64,000 nucleotides of DNA from Sphingobacterium sp. (GTDB lineage Bacteria; Bacteroidota; Bacteroidia; Sphingobacteriales; Sphingobacteriaceae), in assembly GCA_022712315.1 (NCBI GenBank), contig JALAGS010000028.1, forward strand, positions 1 to 64,000, given 5' to 3'. The position numbers and the translations under genes are program-made. The stretch's first letter is position 1. Every line of letters begins with the position of its first letter. Shown in pieces: positions 8,875 through 17,584 of this stretch. The notes under the pieces are model-generated. The model was not told where the DNA came from and did no database searches. It worked only from the letters and a program-made list of their open reading frames with translations.

Positions 8875-9028
8875 TGCTTATGCTCTGCTTTTGGGACTAC
8901 CCTACCAAATACCGATGAGCTCCCTAGTTCCGATCTAGTTCAATAGGTCGACACTAGGTTTTAGCAAGGAAATTACTCAGAATAAGGGCTAATAAGACGT
9001 ATAACAGGAGCGAACAAAGGCATAAGCA
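8875..9028. repeat. Intergenic region with imperfect long inverted repeat
   Basis: The divergent gap of about 400 bp between the response regulator and the WG-repeat gene has no credible ORF. TGCTTATGC (8875-8883) is the exact inverted partner of GCATAAGCA (9020-9028). The right flank AACAGGAGCGAACAAAGGC closely resembles AACAGGGGGCGAACAAAAGC at the right side of the 14.4 kb element, so both may be copies of one small intergenic repeat family. Confidence 0.4.
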
Positions 9029-9082
9029 CAAGCGAAGCGAAAATCATTTTTGAAATCCCCCCTCTCAAATAACGAAATATTA

Positions 9083-9114
9083 TTTCAAAAATCCACCGAA
9101 ATTCGATATTTTTG
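9083..9114 (+). promoter_or_regulatory. Bacteroidota promoter upstream of the WG-repeat gene
   Basis: TTTC (9083-9086) is followed 20 bp later by TATTTTTG (9107-9114), a perfect TAnnTTTG -7 box. The start codon is 17 nt further on. Confidence 0.65.
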
Positions 9115-9131
9115 CAGTTTAAAATCGCACA

Positions 9132-10532
9132 ATGAAGCAATTTCTTATTTGTTTATCACTGGTATTCTCACTTTTTATAGAAAAAGGATTCACTCAGCAG
9201 AAGCTTTATAAAATTTCTTACCAATTTGCAGATCCTGAAACCGGTACCGATACTTCAGCTTCTGAGTTTATTAAAATATTAGCTGGAAATGGCGATGCAT
9301 TAATGCATGCCTTTATTTCGAAAGATCAGATGAGAATTGAGAATCTGCTTTTCGGAAAATCGGTACAAATAAGTAATATTTCTAAGGGTACATCCTATCT
9401 ATTAGATGAAACAAACAAAACTTATTCTCCTACAGATTTAGCATCAGGCCAGCTTATTGAGACTTCGAATGAAGGTGATAATTATGCCTATTCCAGCGAT
9501 TTTGAGATCAGTTTGGTTCCCAACGAGAAAAAAAACATAGCTGGTGTTACTTGTCAAAAAGCACTATTCAACATCGCCGGAAGCAAAGACAAACAAACCG
9601 AAATTACCGTTTGGTATGCACCACAATTACCGAAGCTATACTGGGGTACTTACGATTATCTTGAAAAAGTGCCGGGTGCGGCATTATATATCGGATCCGC
9701 AGGACTGGGCATTGAAGCCAGCAAAGTTGAGGAAATTAATTTTGATCAGTCACTCTTCGAAATTCCTGAGGGCTATGAAGAGGGAGAAGCTGAAGCAACT
9801 GTTGCCGACTCTACATTAAACGACTACTTATCATGGTATCAGGATCCCAGTACAGAATATTTCGGCGTACAAGACAGCGTTGGGAACAAATTAACACCGG
9901 CTAAATATACTGCAATCTATAGTTTCATAGGAGATTACGCCATCGTAAACGATGCTGCACAAATGTTTGGCCTAATAAACCTGCATGGTAAAGAAGTTAT
10001 CCCATGTCAATATGAATCGCTAAGTCTAGAAACTGAAGGTGGCCCCGTGGTTTACATGAAGGATCTTAAGTATGGTCTATTGGAAACAAATGGCAAAATA
10101 TTACTGCAGGCCAAATATGACTTTATTTCAGTTCCTAGCTCGGAATATGTACTTTTCACGGAAGGAGAACATGTTGGTGTCATGGATAAAAAAGGCACTG
10201 TTTTGCTTCCAGCAAAATACGAAACCATAGCAGATTTTAAAGATAATCTAGCACTAATTATTGCCAATCAGTCTTATCAGCTCATCAATAAAACAGGTAT
10301 TAACCTACTCAAATCCGAGTATGAATTCCTATCCTTTGCCGGAGAGAAACTCTTGTTAGCATTCAAAGACGATAAATATGGATACATAGATTACAGCGGA
10401 AATATTGTCGTACCTTTTAAATTGCAAAATGCGCAAGCCTTTGAAAACGGACTAGCGCTTGTAACTGAGGACTTCGAGAATTTTTATTATATTGACGCAA
10501 AAGGGAAGTATATCAAGAAATATGAAGAGTAA
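9132..10532 (+). CDS. Secreted WG-repeat protein
   Basis: A 466-residue exported protein of unknown function. Residues 1-21 form a signal peptide ending in KGFTQQ. Residues about 22-220 are a beta-rich domain containing KNIAGVTCQKALF and VWYAPQLPKLYWGTYDYLEKVPG, reminiscent of the GLPGLI/DUF4412 group. From about residue 230 there are roughly six WG (KWG) repeats of the kind YGLLETNGKILLQAKYD and VGVMDKKGTVLLPAKYE, each with a G-x-I/V-D-x-x-G turn and a P-x-x-Y/F end. WG repeats probably form a beta scaffold for binding. The stop overlaps the start of the next gene by 11 bp. Confidence 0.85.
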   Translation: MKQFLICLSLVFSLFIEKGFTQQKLYKISYQFADPETGTDTSASEFIKILAGNGDALMHAFISKDQMRIENLLFGKSVQISNISKGTSYLLDETNKTYSPTDLASGQLIETSNEGDNYAYSSDFEISLVPNEKKNIAGVTCQKALFNIAGSKDKQTEITVWYAPQLPKLYWGTYDYLEKVPGAALYIGSAGLGIEASKVEEINFDQSLFEIPEGYEEGEAEATVADSTLNDYLSWYQDPSTEYFGVQDSVGNKLTPAKYTAIYSFIGDYAIVNDAAQMFGLINLHGKEVIPCQYESLSLETEGGPVVYMKDLKYGLLETNGKILLQAKYDFISVPSSEYVLFTEGEHVGVMDKKGTVLLPAKYETIADFKDNLALIIANQSYQLINKTGINLLKSEYEFLSFAGEKLLLAFKDDKYGYIDYSGNIVVPFKLQNAQAFENGLALVTEDFENFYYIDAKGKYIKKYEE

Positions 10533-10962
10533 TCCACAGACATTCCACTTATCAACATTACATCGTGGAAAATATATGTTAATCTTGTTGACTTCGATCT
10601 TATTCATCGGAATGGGCATGTCTAAAGTTCCCGTCCAAGAAATCCTCAAGATTATCATCGCTCTTTTAATGGTTCCTTTAGCTTTGTATGTCGCCATAAA
10701 ATGTTCGACCTTGTCTTCCGTCTGGGTTCTTGACGATAATACGCTACAGATTAGCAATGTGAAGAAAACGATTGTTTTCCCATTGAATCATATTTCCCAC
10801 ATTCGCAATCTAAAACGATCTGGGGGAAATTTGATTATTATTAACCAGAATAAAGGTCCTGCCTTTCGGACCTGGCGCAATAAATTATTTCAAAAAGAAG
10901 ACGATCTTCCCCTGCTAACAGAGGCACTAAAAGCAGCGAACATTGAATATTATGATATGTAA
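10522..10962 (+). CDS. Small membrane protein with PH-like tail (STM3941-like)
   Basis: The start was set to the ATG at 10522, which overlaps the preceding gene by 11 bp and suggests coupled translation; the product is 146 residues. Two adjacent membrane segments (about residues 20-37 and 44-66) are followed by a soluble beta-rich part with WVLDDNTLQISNVKKTIVFPLNHISHI, typical of membrane-anchored PH-like domains. It resembles the STM3941 group, tentatively. Function is unknown. Confidence 0.65.
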   Translation: MKSNPQTFHLSTLHRGKYMLILLTSILFIGMGMSKVPVQEILKIIIALLMVPLALYVAIKCSTLSSVWVLDDNTLQISNVKKTIVFPLNHISHIRNLKRSGGNLIIINQNKGPAFRTWRNKLFQKEDDLPLLTEALKAANIEYYDM

Positions 10963-11007
10963 TCCCCCTCGGTAACATTTGTTACAGGCTTTTGCAGACA
11001 CAGTATG

Positions 11008-11015
11008 TACCTTTG
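11008..11015 (+). promoter_or_regulatory. Putative -7 box (TACCTTTG) for the sulfur operon
   Basis: A perfect TAnnTTTG lies 23 nt before the first YeeE-like gene. TTTG occurs upstream, but at non-canonical spacings (13 or 26 bp). Confidence 0.5.
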
Positions 11016-11038
11016 TAACATAACTTAAGAAAATTGTT

Positions 11039-11599
11039 ATGCTATTGGAATACATCAAACAACCATGGCCCTGGTATATCTCGGGACCCTTAATTGCACT
11101 GGTCATGTACCTCCTATTGAAACAGGGAAAGGATTTTGGCATGTCCAATAATCTACGTACCATGTGTACGGTATTAGGTGCCGGTAAATCATCTTCATTT
11201 TTCCGCTTCGACTGGAAAACCCAAGCCTGGAATTTATTGGTGGTTCTTGGAACAGTGATCGGTGGTTTTATTGCCCACTATTTTCTGAGCGATGGTACGC
11301 CTACCCAAATCAACGAAAAAAGTATCGCAGACCTCAAAGAGCTTGGCATCATCGACCATATACAGGGCTACCTCCCTGAATCTATTTTCATTTTTAATGG
11401 CTCCCTGTTTCAGTTTCTAATTCTAAGCATCGGTGGAATATTAATTGGATTTGGAACACGTTACGCAGGTGGATGTTCATCAGGTCATGCTATTTCAGGC
11501 TTAAGCAATTTTCAGCTTCCCTCCTTGATCGCTGTCATCGGTTTTTTCCTAGGTGGAATCATCATGGTTCATTTCTTATTTCCTCTAATTTTTGCATAA
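11039..11599 (+). CDS. YeeE/YedE-family sulfur transporter, N-terminal half
   Basis: A 186-residue membrane protein of the YeeE/YedE (DUF395) family, whose single-chain relatives (TsuA) import thiosulfate through a channel of conserved cysteines. Membrane segments occur near residues 12-28, 64-83, 122-140 and 160-184. C43 (TMCTVLG) and C146 (RYAGGCSSGH) correspond to two of those cysteines. The third is in the next gene, which starts the base after this stop, so the two chains probably form one transporter. Confidence 0.9.
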   Translation: MLLEYIKQPWPWYISGPLIALVMYLLLKQGKDFGMSNNLRTMCTVLGAGKSSSFFRFDWKTQAWNLLVVLGTVIGGFIAHYFLSDGTPTQINEKSIADLKELGIIDHIQGYLPESIFIFNGSLFQFLILSIGGILIGFGTRYAGGCSSGHAISGLSNFQLPSLIAVIGFFLGGIIMVHFLFPLIFA

Positions 11600-12013
11600 A
11601 TGAAAGCACTAAAATTTATACTCATTGGCATACTGTTCGGGATCATCTTGTACAAGTCGGAGGCCGCATCATGGTACAGAATCTACGAAATGTTCCAATT
11701 TAGATCCTTTCATATGTATGGAATAATTGGAACAGCCCTAACAACCGCCATTATTATCGTACAAATAATCAAAAGGAAACGACTCAAAGATAACAAGGGG
11801 GAACAAATAGTTTTCCATGACAAAGACAAAAGTATTACGCGATACCTGGTCGGAGGAACAATATTTGGTTTAGGATGGGCATTAACAGGCGCTTGCCCCG
11901 GACCTCTATTTGCCTTAATTGGTGCCGGTTACTGGACACTGGGAATTGTGCTCTTTTTTGCCTTATTGGGTACTTGGCTTTATGGCATATTACGAAATAA
12001 GTTACCCCATTAG
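11600..12013 (+). CDS. YeeE/YedE-family sulfur transporter, C-terminal half (DUF6691-type)
   Basis: A 137-residue membrane protein completing the split YeeE channel. Membrane segments lie near residues 4-18, 38-57, 82-100 and 105-131. The motif GLGWALTGACPGPL carries C99, the counterpart of the third cysteine of one-chain thiosulfate channels. It starts immediately after the stop of the N-terminal half. Its place next to a persulfide dioxygenase-rhodanese supports thiosulfate or sulfane-sulfur traffic. Confidence 0.88.
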   Translation: MKALKFILIGILFGIILYKSEAASWYRIYEMFQFRSFHMYGIIGTALTTAIIIVQIIKRKRLKDNKGEQIVFHDKDKSITRYLVGGTIFGLGWALTGACPGPLFALIGAGYWTLGIVLFFALLGTWLYGILRNKLPH

Positions 12014-12095
12014 CCGTCAACTGCTTTATAACAAAACATCCTAGATGTCGCGAATCTAACACCTGTACCCATATTCAAAATTTGAAGAACAGAAA

Positions 12096-12911
12096 ATGGA
12101 ATTAATATTTATAGCTGGTTTTTTATTAGCTGTCCTAGTCGGGCTGTCAATGGGTTTGATGGGTAGCGGCGGAAGTATTCTAACATTGCCAATATTTGTT
12201 TATATTTTTCATATCGAACCGCAGTTTGCACTTGATTACTCTCTTTTTTGTATCGGGGTGCTAGCACTAGTCGGATCCATTTCTCCGCTCAAAAAACACG
12301 AAATTGATCTAAAAACTACGGCAATTTTTCTGATTCCATCATTAGTTTCGGTCTATTTCACTAAACGTTATCTTTTGGTGGCTATACCAGAATTATTCCA
12401 GGTTGGAGGTATAGAAATTTCCAGAAACCATATCATCATGTTATTATTCTCAATCGTGATTTTAATTTCTGCGACGGCAATGGTACGAGGAGGTAAACAA
12501 GTTCACATTAGTCCTTTCGTCGGCGGCCTGGGACAGATACTGAAAATCATATTGGTGGGGTTACTCGTTGGAATTATGACAGGCTTGGTCGGTGCAGGTG
12601 GCGGATTTATTATTGTACCAGCTTTAGTATTATTATTGGGAATCCCACTTAAACAGGCTATTGCCACATCGTTGTTTATCATCGGTCTAAACGCTTCATT
12701 TGGTTTGATCGCTAATTATCACTTTTTGGAGCATATGAATTGGGTTATATTAACTACCTTTACGTTAATCACTTTAATAGGCCTCCAAATTGGTTCCAAA
12801 TGGAAAGACAAGCTGGATGCAGCGAAATTGAAGAATATTTTTGGGTATTTTTTGATCAGCATTGGCATCCTAATCTTTGTCTTCGAAATCATTCAATTTG
12901 TAAATCATTAA
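12096..12911 (+). CDS. TauE/SafE-family sulfite or organosulfonate exporter
   Basis: A 271-residue integral membrane protein with about eight helices in two related halves. The signature glycine-rich loops GLSMGLMGSGGSILTLPIFVY near residue 17 and GIMTGLVGAGGGFIIVPAL near residue 165 are the internal repeat of TauE/SafE proteins. In this operon it likely exports sulfite made by the adjacent persulfide dioxygenase. That substrate is inferred from context. Confidence 0.9.
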   Translation: MELIFIAGFLLAVLVGLSMGLMGSGGSILTLPIFVYIFHIEPQFALDYSLFCIGVLALVGSISPLKKHEIDLKTTAIFLIPSLVSVYFTKRYLLVAIPELFQVGGIEISRNHIIMLLFSIVILISATAMVRGGKQVHISPFVGGLGQILKIILVGLLVGIMTGLVGAGGGFIIVPALVLLLGIPLKQAIATSLFIIGLNASFGLIANYHFLEHMNWVILTTFTLITLIGLQIGSKWKDKLDAAKLKNIFGYFLISIGILIFVFEIIQFVNH

Positions 12912-12922
12912 AATCACACATT

Positions 12923-14323
12923 ATGTTTTTTCAACACATTTTCGAATCATCTTTAGCACATTCGAGTTATATCATTGGCTGTCAAGCCAAAGGTGTCGCT
13001 ATTGTTATTGATCCTAAAAGAGATGTAGACACCTATCTGGAGATAGCAAAAAAGAACAATCTAACCATAACACATATCGCTGAAACTCATATACATGCCG
13101 ACTATCTCTCAGGTACGCTAGAATTAATTGCATTAACAAGCGCCCAGCCCTATCTATCCGATGAGGGTGGAGAGGATTGGCAATATGAATTTCCACATAT
13201 CGGACTAAAGGATGATGATCAGTTTCAGGTTGGAAATCTAATTTTCAAAGTCGTTCATACGCCTGGGCACACACCCGAGAGTATTAGTTTTGTATTGATC
13301 GACACACCGGCAACCATGGAACCTGTCATGATCTTCACTGGGGATTTTGTATTTGTCGGTGATATAGGCCGCCCGGATCTACTGGAAAATGCTGCTGGAT
13401 TGGTTGGGACCAAAGAAATAGGTGCTCATCAGATGTTCCAGTCGCTACAGTACTTCCTGACGCTACCTGATCATATTCAGGTATGGCCAGCACATGGGGC
13501 AGGATCTGCCTGTGGAAAAGCATTAGGTGCCGTCCCCAGCTCAACGGTGGGTTATGAAAAAATTCGCAACTGGGCGCTCCAATATCAAAACGATGAGCCC
13601 GCTTTTGTGAAAGAACTATTGGAAGGACAGCCGGAGCCGCCAAGCTATTTTGCCATGATGAAAAAACTCAACAAAAAGGCTCGTCCTGTTCAGACCGAAG
13701 TGCCACAATACCGCAAACTAACGAAAGATACTTTTCTTCATTTATACGAAGCAGGAACGACATTAATAGATACTCGAAATAAGTTTGATTTCGCAAAAGG
13801 ATATCTTCCGAATAGCATCAATATTCAGAATAACAAGACATTCAACACCTGGGCAGGTTGGGTACTTAATTATACAGAACCTTTCATGCTCATTGTCGAC
13901 GAAAGTCAATTGGATGATGTTGCCCGTAAGCTTATGCGTATAGGATTGGATCATGTAGCAGGCTATATTACACCGGATACAATTGCACAGCTTGGAATTA
14001 CCTTGGCGCATCAGCAACTGATCGATTTTGAGGAAATGAATGCAGCATTGGAGAAACCCAACACGCAAATACTCGATGTGCGCAATACAAATGAATTTGC
14101 AGAAGGGCACTTACCCCATGCAACACATCTCTTTGTTGGAACACTTGTAGACAATCTCCATAAAATTGACCCAAGCAAAAAACTGTACTTACATTGTCAA
14201 TCTGGAGATCGGGCAACTATAGCGGCTTCCCTATTAGCAAAAAATGGGATCAAAGAGGTCAAAGTCTATAGTCCTTCAATTAACGAATGGAAAGCAAAGG
14301 GCGGGGTGCTGGTTCAGTACTAA
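12923..14323 (+). CDS. MBL-fold persulfide dioxygenase fused to two rhodanese domains
   Basis: The start was set to ATG 12923, 11 bp after tauE, because the ORF track start lies deep inside that gene; the product is 466 residues. Residues 1-240 are an ETHE1-like metallo-beta-lactamase domain with HIHAD (H56, H58, D60), HTPGHTPES and FTGDFVFVGDIGRPDL. ETHE1 enzymes oxidise glutathione persulfide to sulfite. A first rhodanese domain (about 265-360) has no active-site cysteine. The second (about 370-466) has CQSGDR with C425 and can carry persulfide. As the last gene of the sulfur operon it probably acts with the transporters in sulfane-sulfur detoxification. Confidence 0.92.
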   Translation: MFFQHIFESSLAHSSYIIGCQAKGVAIVIDPKRDVDTYLEIAKKNNLTITHIAETHIHADYLSGTLELIALTSAQPYLSDEGGEDWQYEFPHIGLKDDDQFQVGNLIFKVVHTPGHTPESISFVLIDTPATMEPVMIFTGDFVFVGDIGRPDLLENAAGLVGTKEIGAHQMFQSLQYFLTLPDHIQVWPAHGAGSACGKALGAVPSSTVGYEKIRNWALQYQNDEPAFVKELLEGQPEPPSYFAMMKKLNKKARPVQTEVPQYRKLTKDTFLHLYEAGTTLIDTRNKFDFAKGYLPNSINIQNNKTFNTWAGWVLNYTEPFMLIVDESQLDDVARKLMRIGLDHVAGYITPDTIAQLGITLAHQQLIDFEEMNAALEKPNTQILDVRNTNEFAEGHLPHATHLFVGTLVDNLHKIDPSKKLYLHCQSGDRATIAASLLAKNGIKEVKVYSPSINEWKAKGGVLVQY

Positions 14324-14364
14324 TAGCACAGGTTCTTACTTTCCCCTCGGACGATTTTCAATAC

Positions 14365-14530
14365 AGCTTCATAAGTTATTCGTACCCGCTTCGTACCACG
14401 TTCGGAAATTCTCTTTCGATCCTCTACTTATTCTCTACTAATTCAGTAGAGGATCGGTAGAGAATCAGTAGAAAAAAAGAACAGATTTTCCGAAGCAGGT
14501 ACGAACAGGGGGCGAACAAAAGCCGAAGCT
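14365..14530. repeat. Nested palindromic intergenic element
   Basis: No ORF fits here. Inner arms CGATCCTCTAC (14417-14427) and GTAGAGGATCG (14446-14456) are exact complements. A second exact pair, ATTCTCTAC (14430-14438) and GTAGAGAAT (14457-14465), interleaves with it. Outer arms 14379-14393 and 14491-14505 match at 14 of 15 positions (TTCGTACC[C/T]GCTTCG), and AGCTTC/GAAGCT extend further. This looks like a small mobile or REP-like palindrome rather than a simple terminator, though it could terminate the sulfur operon. Confidence 0.6.
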
Positions 14531-14561
14531 AGCATGAAGAAATCGCCTTTAAAATTCCTCG

Positions 14562-15419
14562 TTACAAACTGTTTCTGCTGATGCGCAAAAATTCGATAAC
14601 CTCATCCTTCTTCTCTTCCATTTTGCCTTTCTTCTCGACAAATTGATGGTTATAGATAGTCAAATACTGATGATCGTCAGTATCCGACTCGTAAACTTCC
14701 GCCGTCGCGAACGAAAAATGCTCCTCCTCTTCAGAAAGATGATCATATACATAAGCAAAATCATGATTTCCCAACGAGCTCGCAACAGCTTCCTTATCAT
14801 CCACAAATTTTAACCTTCCTGGCAATGCTCGTTTAGTCATCCATACTTCATCTTTTTCGGAAAACGGATAGATGGTAATTCCACGCAATGCCGATATGAT
14901 CGGTGTAATCAGAATAATTCCCATCTCAATCGCCCAAACTGCCCATAATGCCCCGCCAGAAACCGGACTTTTTTTCAAGCTAAATGTCCCAACCTCATTC
15001 AAATCTTGCATTGCTTCCCAAATAAATGAAGGATGCAGAAAAAATGCTTTGAATCCCTCCAAATTAAAGGAAGATTTTACCCAAGTATCTCCCCCCATTG
15101 TTCCTTCAGCATTATACATCAATGACACAAATAAAGCCCATTGTGCATAAAAGCCTACGATCGCCACCAATAGCGTAATCAAAATGGCAACACCCCGATT
15201 TCTCAATTTCCATTGTTTGAAGCAGAAATTAAGCATCCAAAATATCCCTATACCAAACCCCAATGTGATAAATACATTAAAATAAACAATAGGAATAAAC
15301 CACTGTAAAGCGATATAAATAATTGCCAGGACCACTGCACCAATACTACCTAGCACAAAAGAGCCAATTAATGCCAATGCCGGAGCCTTTCCCGAGGGTT
15401 TATAATATAGATTTTCCAT
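14562..15419 (-). CDS. Hypothetical multi-pass membrane protein
   Basis: A 285-residue protein I do not recognise. Hydrophobic segments near residues 14-36, 40-65, 75-100 and 160-180 suggest four membrane helices, with a loop of about 60 residues containing GGDTWVKSSFNLEGF. The last 100 residues are soluble and acidic (HLSEEEEHFSF) and end in a charged helix KKGKMEEKKDEVIEF. No catalytic motif stands out. It is divergent from the M1 peptidase gene and next to the palindromic element, apparently monocistronic. Confidence 0.75.
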   Translation of the reverse strand: MENLYYKPSGKAPALALIGSFVLGSIGAVVLAIIYIALQWFIPIVYFNVFITLGFGIGIFWMLNFCFKQWKLRNRGVAILITLLVAIVGFYAQWALFVSLMYNAEGTMGGDTWVKSSFNLEGFKAFFLHPSFIWEAMQDLNEVGTFSLKKSPVSGGALWAVWAIEMGIILITPIISALRGITIYPFSEKDEVWMTKRALPGRLKFVDDKEAVASSLGNHDFAYVYDHLSEEEEHFSFATAEVYESDTDDHQYLTIYNHQFVEKKGKMEEKKDEVIEFLRISRNSL

Positions 15420-15568
15420 AAAAAAAAGTAAAATTGATTTTTAACTCAACAGATAAATCCCCCAACCAAAACCAAGCCAATTCTTATTAAACAGGTAAAT
15501 TTTCGTCAAGATTTGATGACATTAACCACCGACATCTTGTTTAAGTGCCATTTATTGAGACAATTTTG

Positions 15569-15576
15569 TAAGTTTG
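15569..15576 (+). promoter_or_regulatory. -7 box (TAAGTTTG) four nt from the M1 peptidase start
   Basis: A perfect TAnnTTTG ends 4 nt before ATG 15581. If used, the transcript would begin at or near the start codon. No good -33 box is seen. Confidence 0.5.
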
Positions 15577-15580
15577 GGGC

Positions 15581-17458
15581 ATGAAAATCAAAATTATATC
15601 CTTTTTTACACTTGCGTGTGTATTAAATATTTGGGGGGCAACAGTGAAGGCTCAAAGGAAAGGATTCTGGCAACAGAAAGTTGACTACAACATGGACGTC
15701 AACGTGGATGAAAAAGCATACCAGTATGATGGAAAAATGACCTTGAAGTATAGTAATAATTCAGGCCAACCGTTGAAGAAAGTATACTTTCACTTATATT
15801 TCAATGCTTTTCAACCAGGATCGATGATGGATTACCGCTTAAAAAACATCAGTGATCCCGACAAGCGGATGGTCACTAATTTAGGTACAAAAGAAAAACC
15901 AATATATCAGAGCCGTATCGGCGAGCTCAAGGCCAATCAAATTGGTTATCAAAAAATCAAGAGCCTGACAATGAACGGGGCCAACACCTCGTTTAAGGTA
16001 GATGGAACGATTTTAGAAGTCACTTTACCAACGGCGATCGAAGATGGTGAAACAGCCAGTTTCAACATGGAATGGACCGCCCAAGTTCCAGAGCAAATTA
16101 GACGCACTGGTCGAAATTCTGCGGAAGGAGTAGCACTTTCTATGGCACAATGGTATCCAAAAATGGCTCAATTTGATGAATTCGGGTGGCACTTAGACGA
16201 ATATACCGGTCGTGAATTCATTGCTCCTTTTGGCAATTTTGACGTTACCATACACCTTAACAAAAATTATGTAGTCGGCGCCTCAGGTGTTCTTCAAAAT
16301 CCATCGGATGTCAAAGGTTATCAACAGAAAGCGAAAGTAAAAGCAGTCGACAATAAAGCAACCTGGCACTATAAGGCTCAAAATATACATGATTTTGTAT
16401 GGGCTGCAGATCCAAAATTTATCGTAGATTCTGCTTCAAGTAAAAATGGTATAAAAGTCTATACAGTTTTTTTGCCAACAGATAAAGAAGTTATCTCAAA
16501 TTGGAAAACAGCGATAGGACTTTCTACCGAGTTCTTCGATTTCTGCAGCGCCAAATTTGGCAAGTACCCATGGCCTACCTATACCATTATCCAGGGGGGT
16601 GATGGAGGAATGGAATATGGCACTGCGACACTTATCACAGGTGGCCGTAATCTAAAAAGTCTTGTCGGGGTAATATTTCATGAATCTGCACATTCATGGT
16701 ATCAACAATTATTCGGTATCAATGAAACAGTCGACGAATGGTTTGATGAAGGTTTCACTTCTTATGTAGAAGAGCTAGCAATGCAACACATTTTTGAAAA
16801 AAGAGGCGCCATTGCGTCCAACCCACAAATTGCAGCTTATCGTGCATACTATAAATTGGCACTTTCAGGCAAAGAGGAGCCGATGAGCCTGCTTGCAGAT
16901 TACTACAATACTAACTATGGCTACAGCAACGAAGCCTACAATAAAGGCGCTGTACTTGCCGAACAGCTGGGCTACATTATTGGTCAGGAAAATTTAGAGA
17001 AAACGTTCCTGAAATTTTATGACAACTGGAAATTTAAACATCCGACCCCAAATGATTTCAAACGCGTTGCCGAAGAAGTGTCGGGCATGAACCTAAAATG
17101 GTATTTCAACTTATTTATCAATACAACACGTCAAATTGATTACGCAATTGAAAAAGTATCTGACACGGAAATTCAGCTGGCCAATAAATCAAACTTTGCC
17201 ATGCCTTTGGATGTTTTGGTCGAGTACACAGATGGAAGCAAGGAGCTATTCTATATTCCTTTACGTGAAATGCGCGGAGAAAAACCCGAAGAGCAATTTG
17301 ACATCTATAAAGGCGTTAAGCGAACTGTACTTGAGGATTGGTTCTGGACCAAACCTGATTATACCATCTATGTATCGAAAACGCCTAAACAGGTGACGAT
17401 TGATCCTTCATTGCGTTTAGCTGATGTAGAATCAGCAAATAACAGTTTTAGCAAATAA
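15581..17458 (+). CDS. Secreted M1-family metallo-aminopeptidase
   Basis: A 625-residue zinc peptidase with a signal peptide ending near TVKAQ (residue 25). The substrate-binding GGDGGMEYG matches the GxMEN-type exopeptidase motif. The zinc site is HESAH (H367, E368, H371), followed 18 residues later by E390 in DEWFDEGFTSY, giving the HExxH-18-E signature. An N-terminal beta-saddle domain precedes it and a shorter helical C-terminus follows, as in many Bacteroidota M1 proteins. It probably trims peptides in the periplasm or at the surface. It faces the GH43-like gene across a strong terminator. Confidence 0.93.
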   Translation: MKIKIISFFTLACVLNIWGATVKAQRKGFWQQKVDYNMDVNVDEKAYQYDGKMTLKYSNNSGQPLKKVYFHLYFNAFQPGSMMDYRLKNISDPDKRMVTNLGTKEKPIYQSRIGELKANQIGYQKIKSLTMNGANTSFKVDGTILEVTLPTAIEDGETASFNMEWTAQVPEQIRRTGRNSAEGVALSMAQWYPKMAQFDEFGWHLDEYTGREFIAPFGNFDVTIHLNKNYVVGASGVLQNPSDVKGYQQKAKVKAVDNKATWHYKAQNIHDFVWAADPKFIVDSASSKNGIKVYTVFLPTDKEVISNWKTAIGLSTEFFDFCSAKFGKYPWPTYTIIQGGDGGMEYGTATLITGGRNLKSLVGVIFHESAHSWYQQLFGINETVDEWFDEGFTSYVEELAMQHIFEKRGAIASNPQIAAYRAYYKLALSGKEEPMSLLADYYNTNYGYSNEAYNKGAVLAEQLGYIIGQENLEKTFLKFYDNWKFKHPTPNDFKRVAEEVSGMNLKWYFNLFINTTRQIDYAIEKVSDTEIQLANKSNFAMPLDVLVEYTDGSKELFYIPLREMRGEKPEEQFDIYKGVKRTVLEDWFWTKPDYTIYVSKTPKQVTIDPSLRLADVESANNSFSK

Positions 17459-17495
17459 GACAAGTATCGCTTATTCCTCTGAATGGATCGCTCCA

Positions 17496-17548
17496 TAAGA
17501 AACGGCCTCGAGTCTGGGCAGTATTTCTAGACTCGAGGCCGTTTCTTA
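17496..17548. terminator. Strong bidirectional terminator hairpin
   Basis: Perfect 20-bp arms (TAAGAAACGGCCTCGAGTCT and complement) with a 13-nt loop sit between the convergent M1 peptidase and GH43-like genes. The outer AT pairs serve as A- and U-tracts in either direction. Confidence 0.92.
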
Positions 17549-17584
17549 TTATTGAATGTTATAATCGCCATCTTGGCGGCCCAA

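Noticed and set aside
13335-14216. Minus-strand ORFs within the dioxygenase-rhodanese gene
   Set aside because: Shadow frames of a clear metallo-beta-lactamase/rhodanese gene.
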